From contig DAWV01000003.1 of assembly GCA_002506085.1 (NCBI GenBank), positions 29,098 to 50,024 on the forward strand: a DNA stretch of 20,927 nt, read 5' to 3'. The stretch's first letter is position 1. Every line of letters begins with the position of its first letter. Under the pieces are notes generated by a model. That model ran no database searches. It was not told the origin of the DNA and saw only the letters and a list, made by a program, of their open reading frames with translations. Of this stretch, positions 7,266 to 15,029 are shown piece after piece. Made by a program: the position numbers and the translations under genes. Source of the DNA: Methanocorpusculaceae archaeon UBA425. Its GTDB lineage: Archaea; Halobacteriota; Methanomicrobia; Methanomicrobiales; Methanocorpusculaceae.

Positions 7266-8693
7266 ATGCATGTTCTTTTTCCCACAGGGCACCAGAGTGC
7301 ACCTTCGCTGTGTTCTGCTCTTTCAAAAGTAACCGGGTTTACCTATGATATTATTGAAACCGGAGAAATTGCATCGTTTTTAACGCCTGCGTCCCTGGAA
7401 GAGCTGATATATGCACATCCGGCGGATCTGGTTGTCGTGTCGGGAATGTGCACGGCGTCGTTTCAGGATATAGAATATACGACAGGGGTTCCCATTCGGA
7501 GGGGAACGCGCCATGCGGCTGATATGGGGATGTGCGTTCCTCTGATTTGTGCGGGAAGATTGTCTCCCGATATGCCGGCGGATGATATGCTTGCGAAGGA
7601 AAAAGCCGGAGAGGCGCGAAAGAAACTCGCGGTTATGGAGTCACAAGCAGATGCCTCCTTTATGATTCGGGGTGTGAAAATCGGCGGGTCGTCCAGGATT
7701 AAGGTTATCCATGAGATTATGGATGCTCACCGGCATCCCGCTCTTCGTGAAGCCGTCATTTCGGCTGTGGAGAGGGGGGCGGATATTGTGGATCTCGGGT
7801 TCGGGTTTGATGCGGTTCCGGGTGATGTGGTCAGGTGTTTTTCCGGGGTGGAAGATCTCGGGATTCCTCTTTCGATAGATACCCTTGACCCGGCTCTGAT
7901 TTCTGCGGCACTTTTCCGTGCGGATCTGATTTTTTCCCTCACAAAGGATACGATTCCCCTTCTAGCCGAAGAAATACAACGGGCAGGAGCCGCGTGTGTT
8001 CTGATTCCGCGGGACGGAGCAACGCTTCAGGAAACGATTGCTCTCGCGAAGGAATCGGGTCTTACGAATATTATCGCCGATCCCCTGTTGCTTCCGCCTC
8101 TTTCCGGGATGACGAAGTCTCTTTTCGGGTATCTTCCGGATTTCGGCTGCCCGAAGGTTCTCGGCTGCGTGAATGTGGTCGAGATGATGGATGCGGATAG
8201 TCCGGGTATGTGTGCTCTGCTCGCAGGGATTTCCGCGGAAACGGGTGCCGCGTGTGTTCTTATCTCCGAACACTCGGATAAGACGCAGGGTGCGACGGCC
8301 GAGATGCGGCGTGCGGTCGAACTGATGGCGTTATCCGGCGACCGGCCCTATCCGAAGGATGTCGGTGTCGATGTTCTGATTTTAAAGGAGAAACGTCTTC
8401 GCCGGGAACCCCCGGTCGTCTATGACGAGATCCGTGATGCGCCGGAAGCTTCGGCTTCGCTCGTTTATGACCCGAAAGGGAACTTCCGTATTGGAATTCT
8501 GGATGGAAAAATTATTGCTGTCAGAAATGGAAAAGCCATCCGGGGGACTTCCTGGTATGATGTGTTTTCTGCGATTGTTGAGGAGGACGGGGTGTCTCTT
8601 CTGGATCATGCGGCATATCTTGGAAAAGAATTGTATAAGGCGGAGCTTGCCATCCGATTTGGCAGAAGTTTTGAGCAGGACGGGATGTTTTAA
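7266..8693 (+). CDS. Dihydropteroate synthase-like protein with DUF4346-type C-terminus
   Basis: This 475-residue protein matches the archaeal DHPS-related family. Residues 1-140 are an N-terminal alpha/beta domain (VVVSGMCTASF, PIRRGTRHAADM). Residues about 140-370 form a TIM barrel with the DHPS-like pieces GADIVDLGFGFD and GIPLSIDT. Residues about 385-475 (DPKGNFRIGILDGKIIAVRN, HAAYLGKELYKAE, FEQD) resemble DUF4346, a domain linked to tetrahydromethanopterin methyltransferase proteins. A role in methanopterin or pterin cofactor metabolism is therefore plausible, but the reaction is not established. It is followed without a gap by cbiZ (TAA then GTG), tying it to cobamide salvage. AAGGA lies 8 bases before the ATG. 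Confidence 0.82.
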   Translation: MHVLFPTGHQSAPSLCSALSKVTGFTYDIIETGEIASFLTPASLEELIYAHPADLVVVSGMCTASFQDIEYTTGVPIRRGTRHAADMGMCVPLICAGRLSPDMPADDMLAKEKAGEARKKLAVMESQADASFMIRGVKIGGSSRIKVIHEIMDAHRHPALREAVISAVERGADIVDLGFGFDAVPGDVVRCFSGVEDLGIPLSIDTLDPALISAALFRADLIFSLTKDTIPLLAEEIQRAGAACVLIPRDGATLQETIALAKESGLTNIIADPLLLPPLSGMTKSLFGYLPDFGCPKVLGCVNVVEMMDADSPGMCALLAGISAETGAACVLISEHSDKTQGATAEMRRAVELMALSGDRPYPKDVGVDVLILKEKRLRREPPVVYDEIRDAPEASASLVYDPKGNFRIGILDGKIIAVRNGKAIRGTSWYDVFSAIVEEDGVSLLDHAAYLGKELYKAELAIRFGRSFEQDGMF

Positions 8694-9614
8694 GTGCGGT
8701 ATTATCTGAGGAAAGGTACGCTGATTGTGCGGGGGAATTTCCGTGCGGCAAGCAGCGGGGTTGACGGCGGACTCAAAAATGTCAGGACTGTTCTGAATAT
8801 TTCCGTGCCGCGGAATTTCTCTGAGGATGCCAGTGGGTATATCGACCGGATTTCCAACCGCAACGGGTTTTTACAGCCGCAGTTCGGTCTTCTGACGGCA
8901 GTGCCGATAACAAATCTCTGTATTGCGAGATATGATTATATTACGGTTTTCGTTACCGCCGCGGTGTCCGACTGTAACCGGACGATTAATATTATTGTTA
9001 CAAGCGAACGTCCGCTTACGGATTCGGCTCTTCTCGGGGCGATGATGACCGTGACGGAGGCGAAGATGCAGGTGATTTCCGCACGAAAACTTCCAACGGG
9101 CGCACTTTCCACGGACGCGGTTGTGGTGGCATCTGAAAAGACTGCCGGACCGCCGGAGGAGTTTGCAGGTCCCTTAACGGAGACCGGGATACGGATTATG
9201 AAGGCGGTTTCGCACGCTCTGACAGAGGCTCTGGTCCGGTTCGATAATTATCTTCTGATGACCTGGGGCGTAACCCGCGGTTGGTCGAGAGGAAATCCTG
9301 CGGTGAAACAAAGCCGCCCCCAGTTTTTTATTTACAGCCGATACGGGGGGGACCACTGGAACGAATGGATTCCGGAGAACTGCCCGTATTATCCGTGTCA
9401 TCATTACAGAGACCAGCAGTGCAGTTTTTGCTATTGTCCGCTGTATCCCTGCATGAATACGGACCTTGGCCGGATAATCGAGACGCAATCCGGGGATATC
9501 TGGAGTTGTATGGACTGTCTTCTCGTTCACGAACCAAGGATTGCACGCCATCTTCTGGCGAATCCCGAAGCGGGAATTGCTGAACTTATAGCGCTTAAAA
9601 AAAGAATTATTTAG
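8694..9614 (+). CDS. cbiZ: Adenosylcobinamide amidohydrolase with Cys-rich C-terminal domain
   Basis: CbiZ removes the nucleotide loop side chain of adenosyl-pseudocobamides and cobinamide to give adenosylcobyric acid, allowing salvage of foreign corrinoids. The N-terminus (LRKGTLIVRGNFRAASSGVD, then GGLKNVRTVLN) and residues up to about 200 match the CbiZ fold. Residues 228-280 form a second domain with eight cysteines (230, 235, 243, 246, 248, 253, 272, 275) and nearby histidines. It resembles the small Cys-rich zf-like domain found in archaeal relatives and probably binds zinc or an Fe-S cluster. The start is a GTG placed directly after the upstream stop. The gene ends with a four-base overlap of a convergent small gene. 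Corrinoid is needed for methanogen methyl transfer. Confidence 0.87.
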   Translation: MRYYLRKGTLIVRGNFRAASSGVDGGLKNVRTVLNISVPRNFSEDASGYIDRISNRNGFLQPQFGLLTAVPITNLCIARYDYITVFVTAAVSDCNRTINIIVTSERPLTDSALLGAMMTVTEAKMQVISARKLPTGALSTDAVVVASEKTAGPPEEFAGPLTETGIRIMKAVSHALTEALVRFDNYLLMTWGVTRGWSRGNPAVKQSRPQFFIYSRYGGDHWNEWIPENCPYYPCHHYRDQQCSFCYCPLYPCMNTDLGRIIETQSGDIWSCMDCLLVHEPRIARHLLANPEAGIAELIALKKRII

Positions 9615-9796
9615 ATTCCAAGCTTTTTTGCAAGCTCTTCTAAGGGGATTCCGTGAACCATGGCGGCTTCACGAATGGTTTCATTGTTTGCGATTGCGCA
9701 GCCAAGGCAGCCCATGCCGAAGTTCTGAAGGATGACTGCAGATTCCGGTTTTGCACGAAGGAGGTCGGCGATAGTTGAATCAAGTGTGATTGCCAT
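9611..9796 (-). CDS. DUF1858 small redox-disulfide protein
   Basis: This 61-residue protein fits the DUF1858 / hybrid-cluster-associated redox disulfide family in full length. It begins with MAITLDSTIADLL, has the signature GMGCLGCAIA with Cys30 and Cys33 as a CxxC pair, and ends with GIPLEELAKKLG. Members are thought to act in redox or nitrosative stress and often sit near hybrid-cluster protein genes; no such gene is in view. The stop codon overlaps the stop of cbiZ on the other strand. The gene is probably transcribed alone from the short spacer at 9797-9851. Confidence 0.85.
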   Translation of the reverse strand: MAITLDSTIADLLRAKPESAVILQNFGMGCLGCAIANNETIREAAMVHGIPLEELAKKLGI

Positions 9797-9851
9797 AATA
9801 TTATGTTGGCGGGATTACTACTTGATATTTCCGAAGATGAAATGGTTCGGG

Positions 9852-11066
9852 TTAATGTGATTTGGAAGATGATGTTTCAAAGGAAAGAATTTCTTTCCAT
9901 TCAAGGTCAGACCATATGCCGTTTTGGAGCCTCATAACATCATAGGAAGGATAGGCATCCCCCCCTTCATCGAAGACAATTGAGCCGGTAAGACCTACAT
10001 GCCGGATCTCGGAAAGAGCCTCTTTGATGCCGGAGGACGTATATCCGCTGTTTTCTATTGCTTCTGAGATTACAAACAACGTGTCATATCCGTAAATCGA
10101 GTCGCGCATGCTCAGTTTCACGCCGTATTTTTCCTCATAGTCAAATATATATGAGGGGTCGGAGATTTTTCTCGCCTGCGAAAATCCGATTAATCCTTCG
10201 GCATATTCTCCGACCTGTTCGGGAATCTGGCTGCTCGTAACGGTGTCGGAGCCAAACCAGTGAGGGTCAAGTCCCGCTTTTTCTGCTTCCTGCATTATTG
10301 ATACTGCCTGACTCGGATTGATGACCAGAAGTACGGAATTCGGATTGGTCTTTTTCATCTCGTCGATGATTGCAGTGGTATTGACTGTGTTCGAATCCGG
10401 AACCATCAGGACAGATACGATATGCAGATCATGATACGAAGCGTTCACCTCATTGACAAATGCACTTTTGAGACTTTTTCCATAATTGGTATCAAGATAA
10501 ATGACCATGACATTCTGCGTTTTATTCTGCTCCCCGATTATCTTCGCGATCCCCGCTCCAAGGTAAATATCCGAGGAAACCGTTCTGTAGACGTAATTCC
10601 TGTATGCGGTAAGACTTGCGGAAGTTGCCGATGGAGATATCAGAAGAATCTCGTAGGTCTCTGCATAGGGAGCCAGAGCTAATGTCACGGTACTTGATAC
10701 TGCGCCAATTACGACAGGGATTCCGCGCTCATGAATTTCCTTGAACTGTTCTATTGCGAGAGTGGCATTTCCTTTATTGTCATAGTAAACAGCTTTCACC
10801 GGGACACCCCGGATACCTCCGGCTTCATTAATATCATTTACGGCGAGTTCGATTCCCCGCTGATACTCGATACCGAATGCTGCCATCTCGCCTTCGAAGG
10901 GAAGGGTTACCGCGACGAGTACTTCATCCTCCGGGAAATCTTCGAGGAGAAGTGTTCCAAACGGATGGAATGTAATGATGAACATGAGTATTGCCAGAAG
11001 AAAAATACCGCCGGTGATGTACTTCGCGGTCTTTGTCTCCGGCTTTTTCTCTTCGTGACCGGACAT
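9852..11066 (-). CDS. Membrane-anchored Leu/Ile/Val-type extracellular binding protein
   Basis: This 404-residue protein has a charged N-terminus, one transmembrane helix (about 17-41) and an extracellular type-I periplasmic-binding fold. Typical pieces are the strand VLVAVTLPFEGEMAAFGIEY, GIELAVNDINEAGGIRG, VVIGAVSSTVTLALAPYAE, LLISPSATSASL, VYRTVSSD and a late YGYDTLFVISEAIE. I see no lipobox cysteine, so the helix should be the anchor. The family binds branched amino acids, amides, urea or similar ligands for ABC uptake, or serves as a ligand sensor. No ABC permease or ATPase gene is nearby. It starts directly after the stop of the upstream NRAMP-like fusion gene, so the two are one operon and likely one complex. 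Confidence 0.85.
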   Translation of the reverse strand: MSGHEEKKPETKTAKYITGGIFLLAILMFIITFHPFGTLLLEDFPEDEVLVAVTLPFEGEMAAFGIEYQRGIELAVNDINEAGGIRGVPVKAVYYDNKGNATLAIEQFKEIHERGIPVVIGAVSSTVTLALAPYAETYEILLISPSATSASLTAYRNYVYRTVSSDIYLGAGIAKIIGEQNKTQNVMVIYLDTNYGKSLKSAFVNEVNASYHDLHIVSVLMVPDSNTVNTTAIIDEMKKTNPNSVLLVINPSQAVSIMQEAEKAGLDPHWFGSDTVTSSQIPEQVGEYAEGLIGFSQARKISDPSYIFDYEEKYGVKLSMRDSIYGYDTLFVISEAIENSGYTSSGIKEALSEIRHVGLTGSIVFDEGGDAYPSYDVMRLQNGIWSDLEWKEILSFETSSSKSH

Positions 11067-13025
11067 TTATTTCTCCTCTTTTGGTTTGTCTTTATCTTCT
11101 TTTTTCTTTCTGCGGAAGAGTTTGTGTTCGCCTTCGGCAAAGACCTGATACTCTTTTACGAAATAGGCGAATAATGCCACACCCAGCGTGTTTACCATCG
11201 TTACCGGCAGAAGGGTGCTGGTTATTGTGGATATGACCTCAGGCATGGTCTGCGTGCCGAAGGCGAGTCCGCAGACCGGTACGATTATGAGAAGATGTAT
11301 CAGTTCTATGACGATTGCGAGAATCGCCGCTTTGAAGACGGTAACCTTTCCTTTCCAGAAATGAATGGCAAATCCTGCGATGAGTCCGGCAATGAGAATT
11401 GCAAGAGAACATCCGATGGCAGTTGACCCTCCCTGCGCAAACCGATAGATACATCCGATTAAACCGGCAAGTCCGCCAACGATGGGACCGCCTAACAGTC
11501 CCGCGACTATTGGTCCGACAGCACTGAAATTGAAGATAAGGTCGCCAACAGCTATCCCTCTGAATACACCGTAGACGGAAAGTGCGCCAAACAAACCGAC
11601 AGCCCATAATTTATCGACTGCGGTCGCCTTTCCGCCGATGAGTTTCCTGAACAGGTCGGTTTTTGTGATGATGAAGAGGACGACTACGATTACCAGCATT
11701 CGTTCGATTAACGGGATGCCATTTACCAGGAATGAGGATTCGATTAAGAGTGCGATATAAATCGAGAGTACACTCCCGAGAGCCATTATCACGAGCCAGA
11801 TTCTGTTTCCTTTTGCGTAATTCGGCAGTTTGTGGTCAAGGTAAATGACGATGAATCCGAATATGCCGAAAAGGATTGCCGAGAGAGCAGAAATCTGACG
11901 GATGACCGTCATCGGATTTGCAATAATGAATGTTATTATAATTACTGCGGAGAAGACGAGAAGAATGAGTTTGTAGAGTTTACTCTCATCCGGCATCTTT
12001 TTTCCTCTGTCCAGTCCCATGTGATGGATTACGGTTGAAAGCGCTCTCGCACGTGCATCCATGCCGACGACAACTGCGCCGAAGAAAATGATTGCGACGA
12101 ATAAGAGGAAAATATATGATCCGTAGGGAATCGATCCGAAGATGTAGAGCACCTGGGTGATTAATGTGTCAAGAGTGATTTCAGCTCCATGGGGCATGAA
12201 GGAGACTGCATATCCTACATAGCCGAGGACCATGAAACCAATGGTGACGATTGCAACAAAGATGAATCCGGTGAGGACGTCAATGTTTACACTGCGGATA
12301 TATTTTCTGAAGAACGACTCGTTCTGCAGATTGCATTCCATTTTATTTTCTTCACGGTTTTTGGTTTTCTGGGATAACCATACCGAATAAAGCATGAGGT
12401 TCAGTCCGGAACCGACAACTCCCAGAATGGCCAGGATTGCCATCTCGGAACCTTTCGGAATTGTTGGAATCAGCCCGCCGGCGAGGAGGTTAAAAGAAAG
12501 CGGGAATTGCAGTAGGCAGAGGATAATTCCCACTGCAAGCAGGGTTATCATTATCGCCATTACCGGTTCGAGGATTTCGTATGAGCTGGTCCGGAGGACG
12601 GCTAAAACCAGTATGAGGAGGAAGACTGCTATGAAAAAGACCGAGTAAATTCCCGGGAGAAGATAGTCCAGGAATGTCGCACAAAACATCAGCATTGCGC
12701 CAATCGCAAACATCTCTACGAGATAGGAAAATATTATGAGATATGAGCCCCAGTGTTTCGGACCGGGCAGGGTGTTGAGCGCATCGAATATGGTCTGATG
12801 CGTCGCCAGCGTATAACGTGCAATTCCGTTCGTAAATGCGTATTTGAAAACAAGAGTGATTATGACGACCCAGGTTAGCGCGAGACCATAATGTGCTCCG
12901 ATTTCGATTGCTTCGGTGACGCCGGCTTCTCCCGCCGCCGTGATTGCGAGAAGAAGACCCGGCCCGAAGAATACGAAATTATTCCGGAACCATCGCCTGA
13001 ACCTTACGAGGAGAGAATCACTCAT
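11067..13025 (-). CDS. NRAMP/APC-like permease fused to a LytS-type 5TM domain
   Basis: This 652-residue protein is almost wholly membrane. Residues 1 to about 430 resemble the NRAMP fold, opening with NFVFFGPGLLLAITAAGEAG. Two metal-site motifs of true NRAMP are absent: DPGN in TM1 is replaced by TAAGEAG (29-35), and MPH in TM6 by GSGLNLMLY (205-213). Mn or Fe transport is therefore doubtful. Residues about 440-625 resemble the 5TM-5TMR_LYT sensor domain of LytS-type kinases: FRGIAVGD, VAGLLGGPIVGGLAGLIGCI, YRFAQGGSTAIGCS. The tail (RRKKKEDKDKPKEEK) is highly charged and cytoplasmic, and no kinase domain follows. The binding protein gene begins at the next base. I infer a ligand-gated transporter or sensor. 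A TATA box is visible upstream. Confidence 0.72.
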   Translation of the reverse strand: MSDSLLVRFRRWFRNNFVFFGPGLLLAITAAGEAGVTEAIEIGAHYGLALTWVVIITLVFKYAFTNGIARYTLATHQTIFDALNTLPGPKHWGSYLIIFSYLVEMFAIGAMLMFCATFLDYLLPGIYSVFFIAVFLLILVLAVLRTSSYEILEPVMAIMITLLAVGIILCLLQFPLSFNLLAGGLIPTIPKGSEMAILAILGVVGSGLNLMLYSVWLSQKTKNREENKMECNLQNESFFRKYIRSVNIDVLTGFIFVAIVTIGFMVLGYVGYAVSFMPHGAEITLDTLITQVLYIFGSIPYGSYIFLLFVAIIFFGAVVVGMDARARALSTVIHHMGLDRGKKMPDESKLYKLILLVFSAVIIITFIIANPMTVIRQISALSAILFGIFGFIVIYLDHKLPNYAKGNRIWLVIMALGSVLSIYIALLIESSFLVNGIPLIERMLVIVVVLFIITKTDLFRKLIGGKATAVDKLWAVGLFGALSVYGVFRGIAVGDLIFNFSAVGPIVAGLLGGPIVGGLAGLIGCIYRFAQGGSTAIGCSLAILIAGLIAGFAIHFWKGKVTVFKAAILAIVIELIHLLIIVPVCGLAFGTQTMPEVISTITSTLLPVTMVNTLGVALFAYFVKEYQVFAEGEHKLFRRKKKEDKDKPKEEK

Positions 13026-13052
13026 TAATAGTATTAAGTTTTGCCGTTTTGA

Positions 13053-13064
13053 GGATATATATTC
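13053..13064 (-). promoter_or_regulatory. TATA box of the NRAMP-5TM / binding-protein operon
   Basis: The minus strand reads GAATATATATCC, a strong archaeal TATA-like element centred about 33 bases before the ATG at 13025. The leader would be only a few bases. The spacer to the ROK gene is 92 bases and holds no other gene. Confidence 0.55.
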
Positions 13065-13117
13065 TTATGAATTAATTATTTGGCCGGGGTGGGGGAATTT
13101 GGTTTTTTGTTCATGGT

Positions 13118-14068
13118 TTATTTGAAGGCAGCACATGCTGCGCCAAGGAGAGGGGCCTTTCCGTCAAGGGAGGAGAGACGAATATCCGGGATTGTCAGGT
13201 AGTGGTCCAGATGTCCGGTCATTTTTCCGGCAATAAGCGAGGGGTGGTTTCTGACAATGGGACCGTCCAGAATAATCACATCGGGATTGTATGCGGCAAT
13301 GACTGCTGAAAGTCCCCGCCCGTTTATTTTTGCAAGCTCTTCAGAGAATGAAAGACAGAGCGGGCTTTTTATCTCTGCCGCTTTCAGAATTTCTTCGGCG
13401 GTGATTGCCGGATTCGGCACACATTCGGCAGACTTCTCACTCCAGGCGCGGAAAAATTTCGGGATGCCGGTTCCGCTCGCATAGGCTTCCCAGTGTCCGG
13501 TTCCCCCGCAGCCGCAGGGAATGTTCCAGTTTGTATCCACGGGGAAATGCCCGACCTCTGAGGCATTTCCGTTCGAGCCGGAGAGGAGTTTTCCGTTTTC
13601 TATAACGCCCGCACCGATTCCTGTGGAAAATGTGAGATAGACGAGCGTGCCTGCTTCTTTTTCCCCTCCGAAAGTATATTCTCCGAGAGCGCCGGCTTTG
13701 CAGTCGGTCATCATACTTACCGGAATCCCGAACTGATCACAAAGGGGTTCGGTGAGGAAAATCCGGCTGCATTTCATATTCGGGGAGCCGGTAACAGAGC
13801 CGTTTTTCAAATCAACGGGTCCCGCTGTGCTGATGCCGATTGCTTTCGGCAAAATGCGGGACTTTCGTATCAAATCTGCTAGCATATCGGTGATGAGTTT
13901 CTGTATTTCAACCCCGTCTGATACTCCCTTTACCTCATTCCGGGAAAATGCAAGTATTTTACCTTCGGTGTCGATTATTCCTGCACGGACATGCGTCGCC
14001 CCTAAATCCACTGCAGCAACATGATTCCTGCTTACCATCTTAGAAATAGATGCGCTCTCTTTGCTCAT
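13118..14068 (-). CDS. ROK-family sugar kinase
   Basis: This is a cytoplasmic ATP-dependent hexose kinase (glucokinase-like) of normal length. Motifs in order are the phosphate-binding VDLGATHVRAGI, GISTAGPVD, the catalytic Asp in MTDCKAGALGE, STGIGAGVI, the zinc His in SEVGHF, and the zinc loop CGCGGTGHWEAYASG. In most ROK proteins the zinc loop ends in GCxE; here that third cysteine is His. The frame begins with TTG at 14071, but the ATG one codon later is the better start, with a TATA-like TTATAATA about 30 bases upstream. It shares its upstream region with the divergent DUF2975 gene. The exact sugar cannot be told, and regulation of the two genes may be linked through the shared inverted repeat. 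Confidence 0.85.
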   Translation of the reverse strand: MSKESASISKMVSRNHVAAVDLGATHVRAGIIDTEGKILAFSRNEVKGVSDGVEIQKLITDMLADLIRKSRILPKAIGISTAGPVDLKNGSVTGSPNMKCSRIFLTEPLCDQFGIPVSMMTDCKAGALGEYTFGGEKEAGTLVYLTFSTGIGAGVIENGKLLSGSNGNASEVGHFPVDTNWNIPCGCGGTGHWEAYASGTGIPKFFRAWSEKSAECVPNPAITAEEILKAAEIKSPLCLSFSEELAKINGRGLSAVIAAYNPDVIILDGPIVRNHPSLIAGKMTGHLDHYLTIPDIRLSSLDGKAPLLGAACAAFK

Positions 14069-14095
14069 CAAGTCTCGCCTTATCTGACCTGCCCG

Positions 14096-14103
14096 TATTA
14101 TAA
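14096..14103 (-). promoter_or_regulatory. Candidate TATA box of the ROK kinase
   Basis: TTATAATA on the minus strand lies about 30 bases before the ATG at 14068, implying a leader of only a few bases. It touches the TAACGA half-site at 14101, so a regulator bound there could also block this promoter. Confidence 0.4.
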
Positions 14104-14112
14104 CGACAATTA

Positions 14113-14131
14113 ATTATCGTTTAACGATAAT
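14113..14131. promoter_or_regulatory. Perfect 19-bp inverted repeat, candidate operator
   Basis: ATTATCGTT (14113-14121), one central T, and AACGATAAT (14123-14131) form an exact inverted repeat. A further TAACGA at 14101-14106 repeats the one at 14122-14127 at a spacing of 21 bases, two helical turns. The right arm runs into the A/T-rich TATA-like ATATATTA (14130-14137) of the DUF2975 gene. The position suits autoregulation by the XRE-type protein encoded at 14752, and possibly control of the divergent ROK gene too. Confidence 0.55.
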
Positions 14132-14173
14132 ATATTAATGTTATACTACATACCTATGGTTGTGACAACTCAC

Positions 14174-14749
14174 ATGAATGATACTCAGATGAAAATTGAA
14201 AAAAGTGCACGTATTGCTGATATAGTATTGAAAATTGCCAGGATTTTCGGATGGATTATTATCGTGACGATAGTTCTTCTCTTTGGGGTAACCTGTCTCA
14301 TCTGCGGAACTGCAGGGTCCGGGGCATTTGACGGGATGTTCACGGCGGAAGAAATCGGGGATATATTTCTCACTGACTCAGGTTCTGTCGTAAGCGGAGC
14401 TGCCCTCATGTGGATTTATCTGTTATTCACGGCGGTCAGTCTGACGTACATGGGTCTTATTATGGGTATTCTGATTACTGCCGGTAAAATATTTTCCGGC
14501 ATCAGAAAGACTCTGCTTCCCTTCTCAGGAGAAAATGCGAAACATCTGAAAAAAATCGCTATCCTGATCGGGTTAATTGCTGTGGTCCCTGCCCTGATTG
14601 AAATAATCGGCGGGGCAATCCTCGGCATCTCCATGGAACTGTATTCAATAAGTATTGAAGGTCTGGTTCTTGCATTTGTGGTATACTGTCTCGCTCACAT
14701 CTTTCAGTATGGTCTGGAACTTCAGGAGCAGGCGGATGAGACTCTCTGA
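14174..14749 (+). CDS. DUF2975 membrane protein
   Basis: This protein of about 191 residues has four hydrophobic helices: one after KIEKSARIADIVLKIARI, one around LMWIYLLFTAVSLTYMGLIM, one at IAILIGLIAVVPALIEIIGG and one at GLVLAFVVYCLAHIFQYGL. The layout and the closing FQYGLELQEQADETL fit DUF2975, whose genes are typically paired with a small HTH gene, as here two bases downstream. Its function is unknown; the pairing suggests a membrane partner that controls the regulator. The frame opens at 14138, but the TATA-like element overlaps that ATG, so I prefer 14174; 14156 and 14189 are alternatives. Confidence 0.78.
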   Translation: MNDTQMKIEKSARIADIVLKIARIFGWIIIVTIVLLFGVTCLICGTAGSGAFDGMFTAEEIGDIFLTDSGSVVSGAALMWIYLLFTAVSLTYMGLIMGILITAGKIFSGIRKTLLPFSGENAKHLKKIAILIGLIAVVPALIEIIGGAILGISMELYSISIEGLVLAFVVYCLAHIFQYGLELQEQADETL

Positions 14750-14751
14750 TC

Positions 14752-14955
14752 ATGCCGATTATTCTCAGGCTTGACCGCGTGATGGCGGACCGGAAAATGT
14801 CTCTGAATGAACTCGCGGAAAAGGTTGGCATCACCAATGCCAATCTTTCTAAAATCAAGACCGGAAAAATCGCCGCAATCCGGTTTTCAACACTGGAATC
14901 TATCTGCGAAGTACTTCATTGTCAGCCGGGCGACATCCTGGAATACCAAAAATAA
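14752..14955 (+). CDS. Small XRE-type (Cro/C1) HTH regulator
   Basis: This 67-residue protein is almost entirely one helix-turn-helix domain of the YozG-like type. The HTH spans about 17-38 (SLNELAEKVGITNANLSKIK), followed by IRFSTLESICEVLHCQPGDI. It is likely a DNA-binding transcription factor acting with the DUF2975 membrane protein encoded two bases upstream. The nearby 19-bp inverted repeat is a natural candidate target. Confidence 0.88.
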   Translation: MPIILRLDRVMADRKMSLNELAEKVGITNANLSKIKTGKIAAIRFSTLESICEVLHCQPGDILEYQK

Positions 14956-15029
14956 TTCCTTCCTTTTCCCATGTCCGGAGACGGGGGACACAATCCTTAA
15001 CTATCTTTAATCCGAAATTCACTAGTAGT

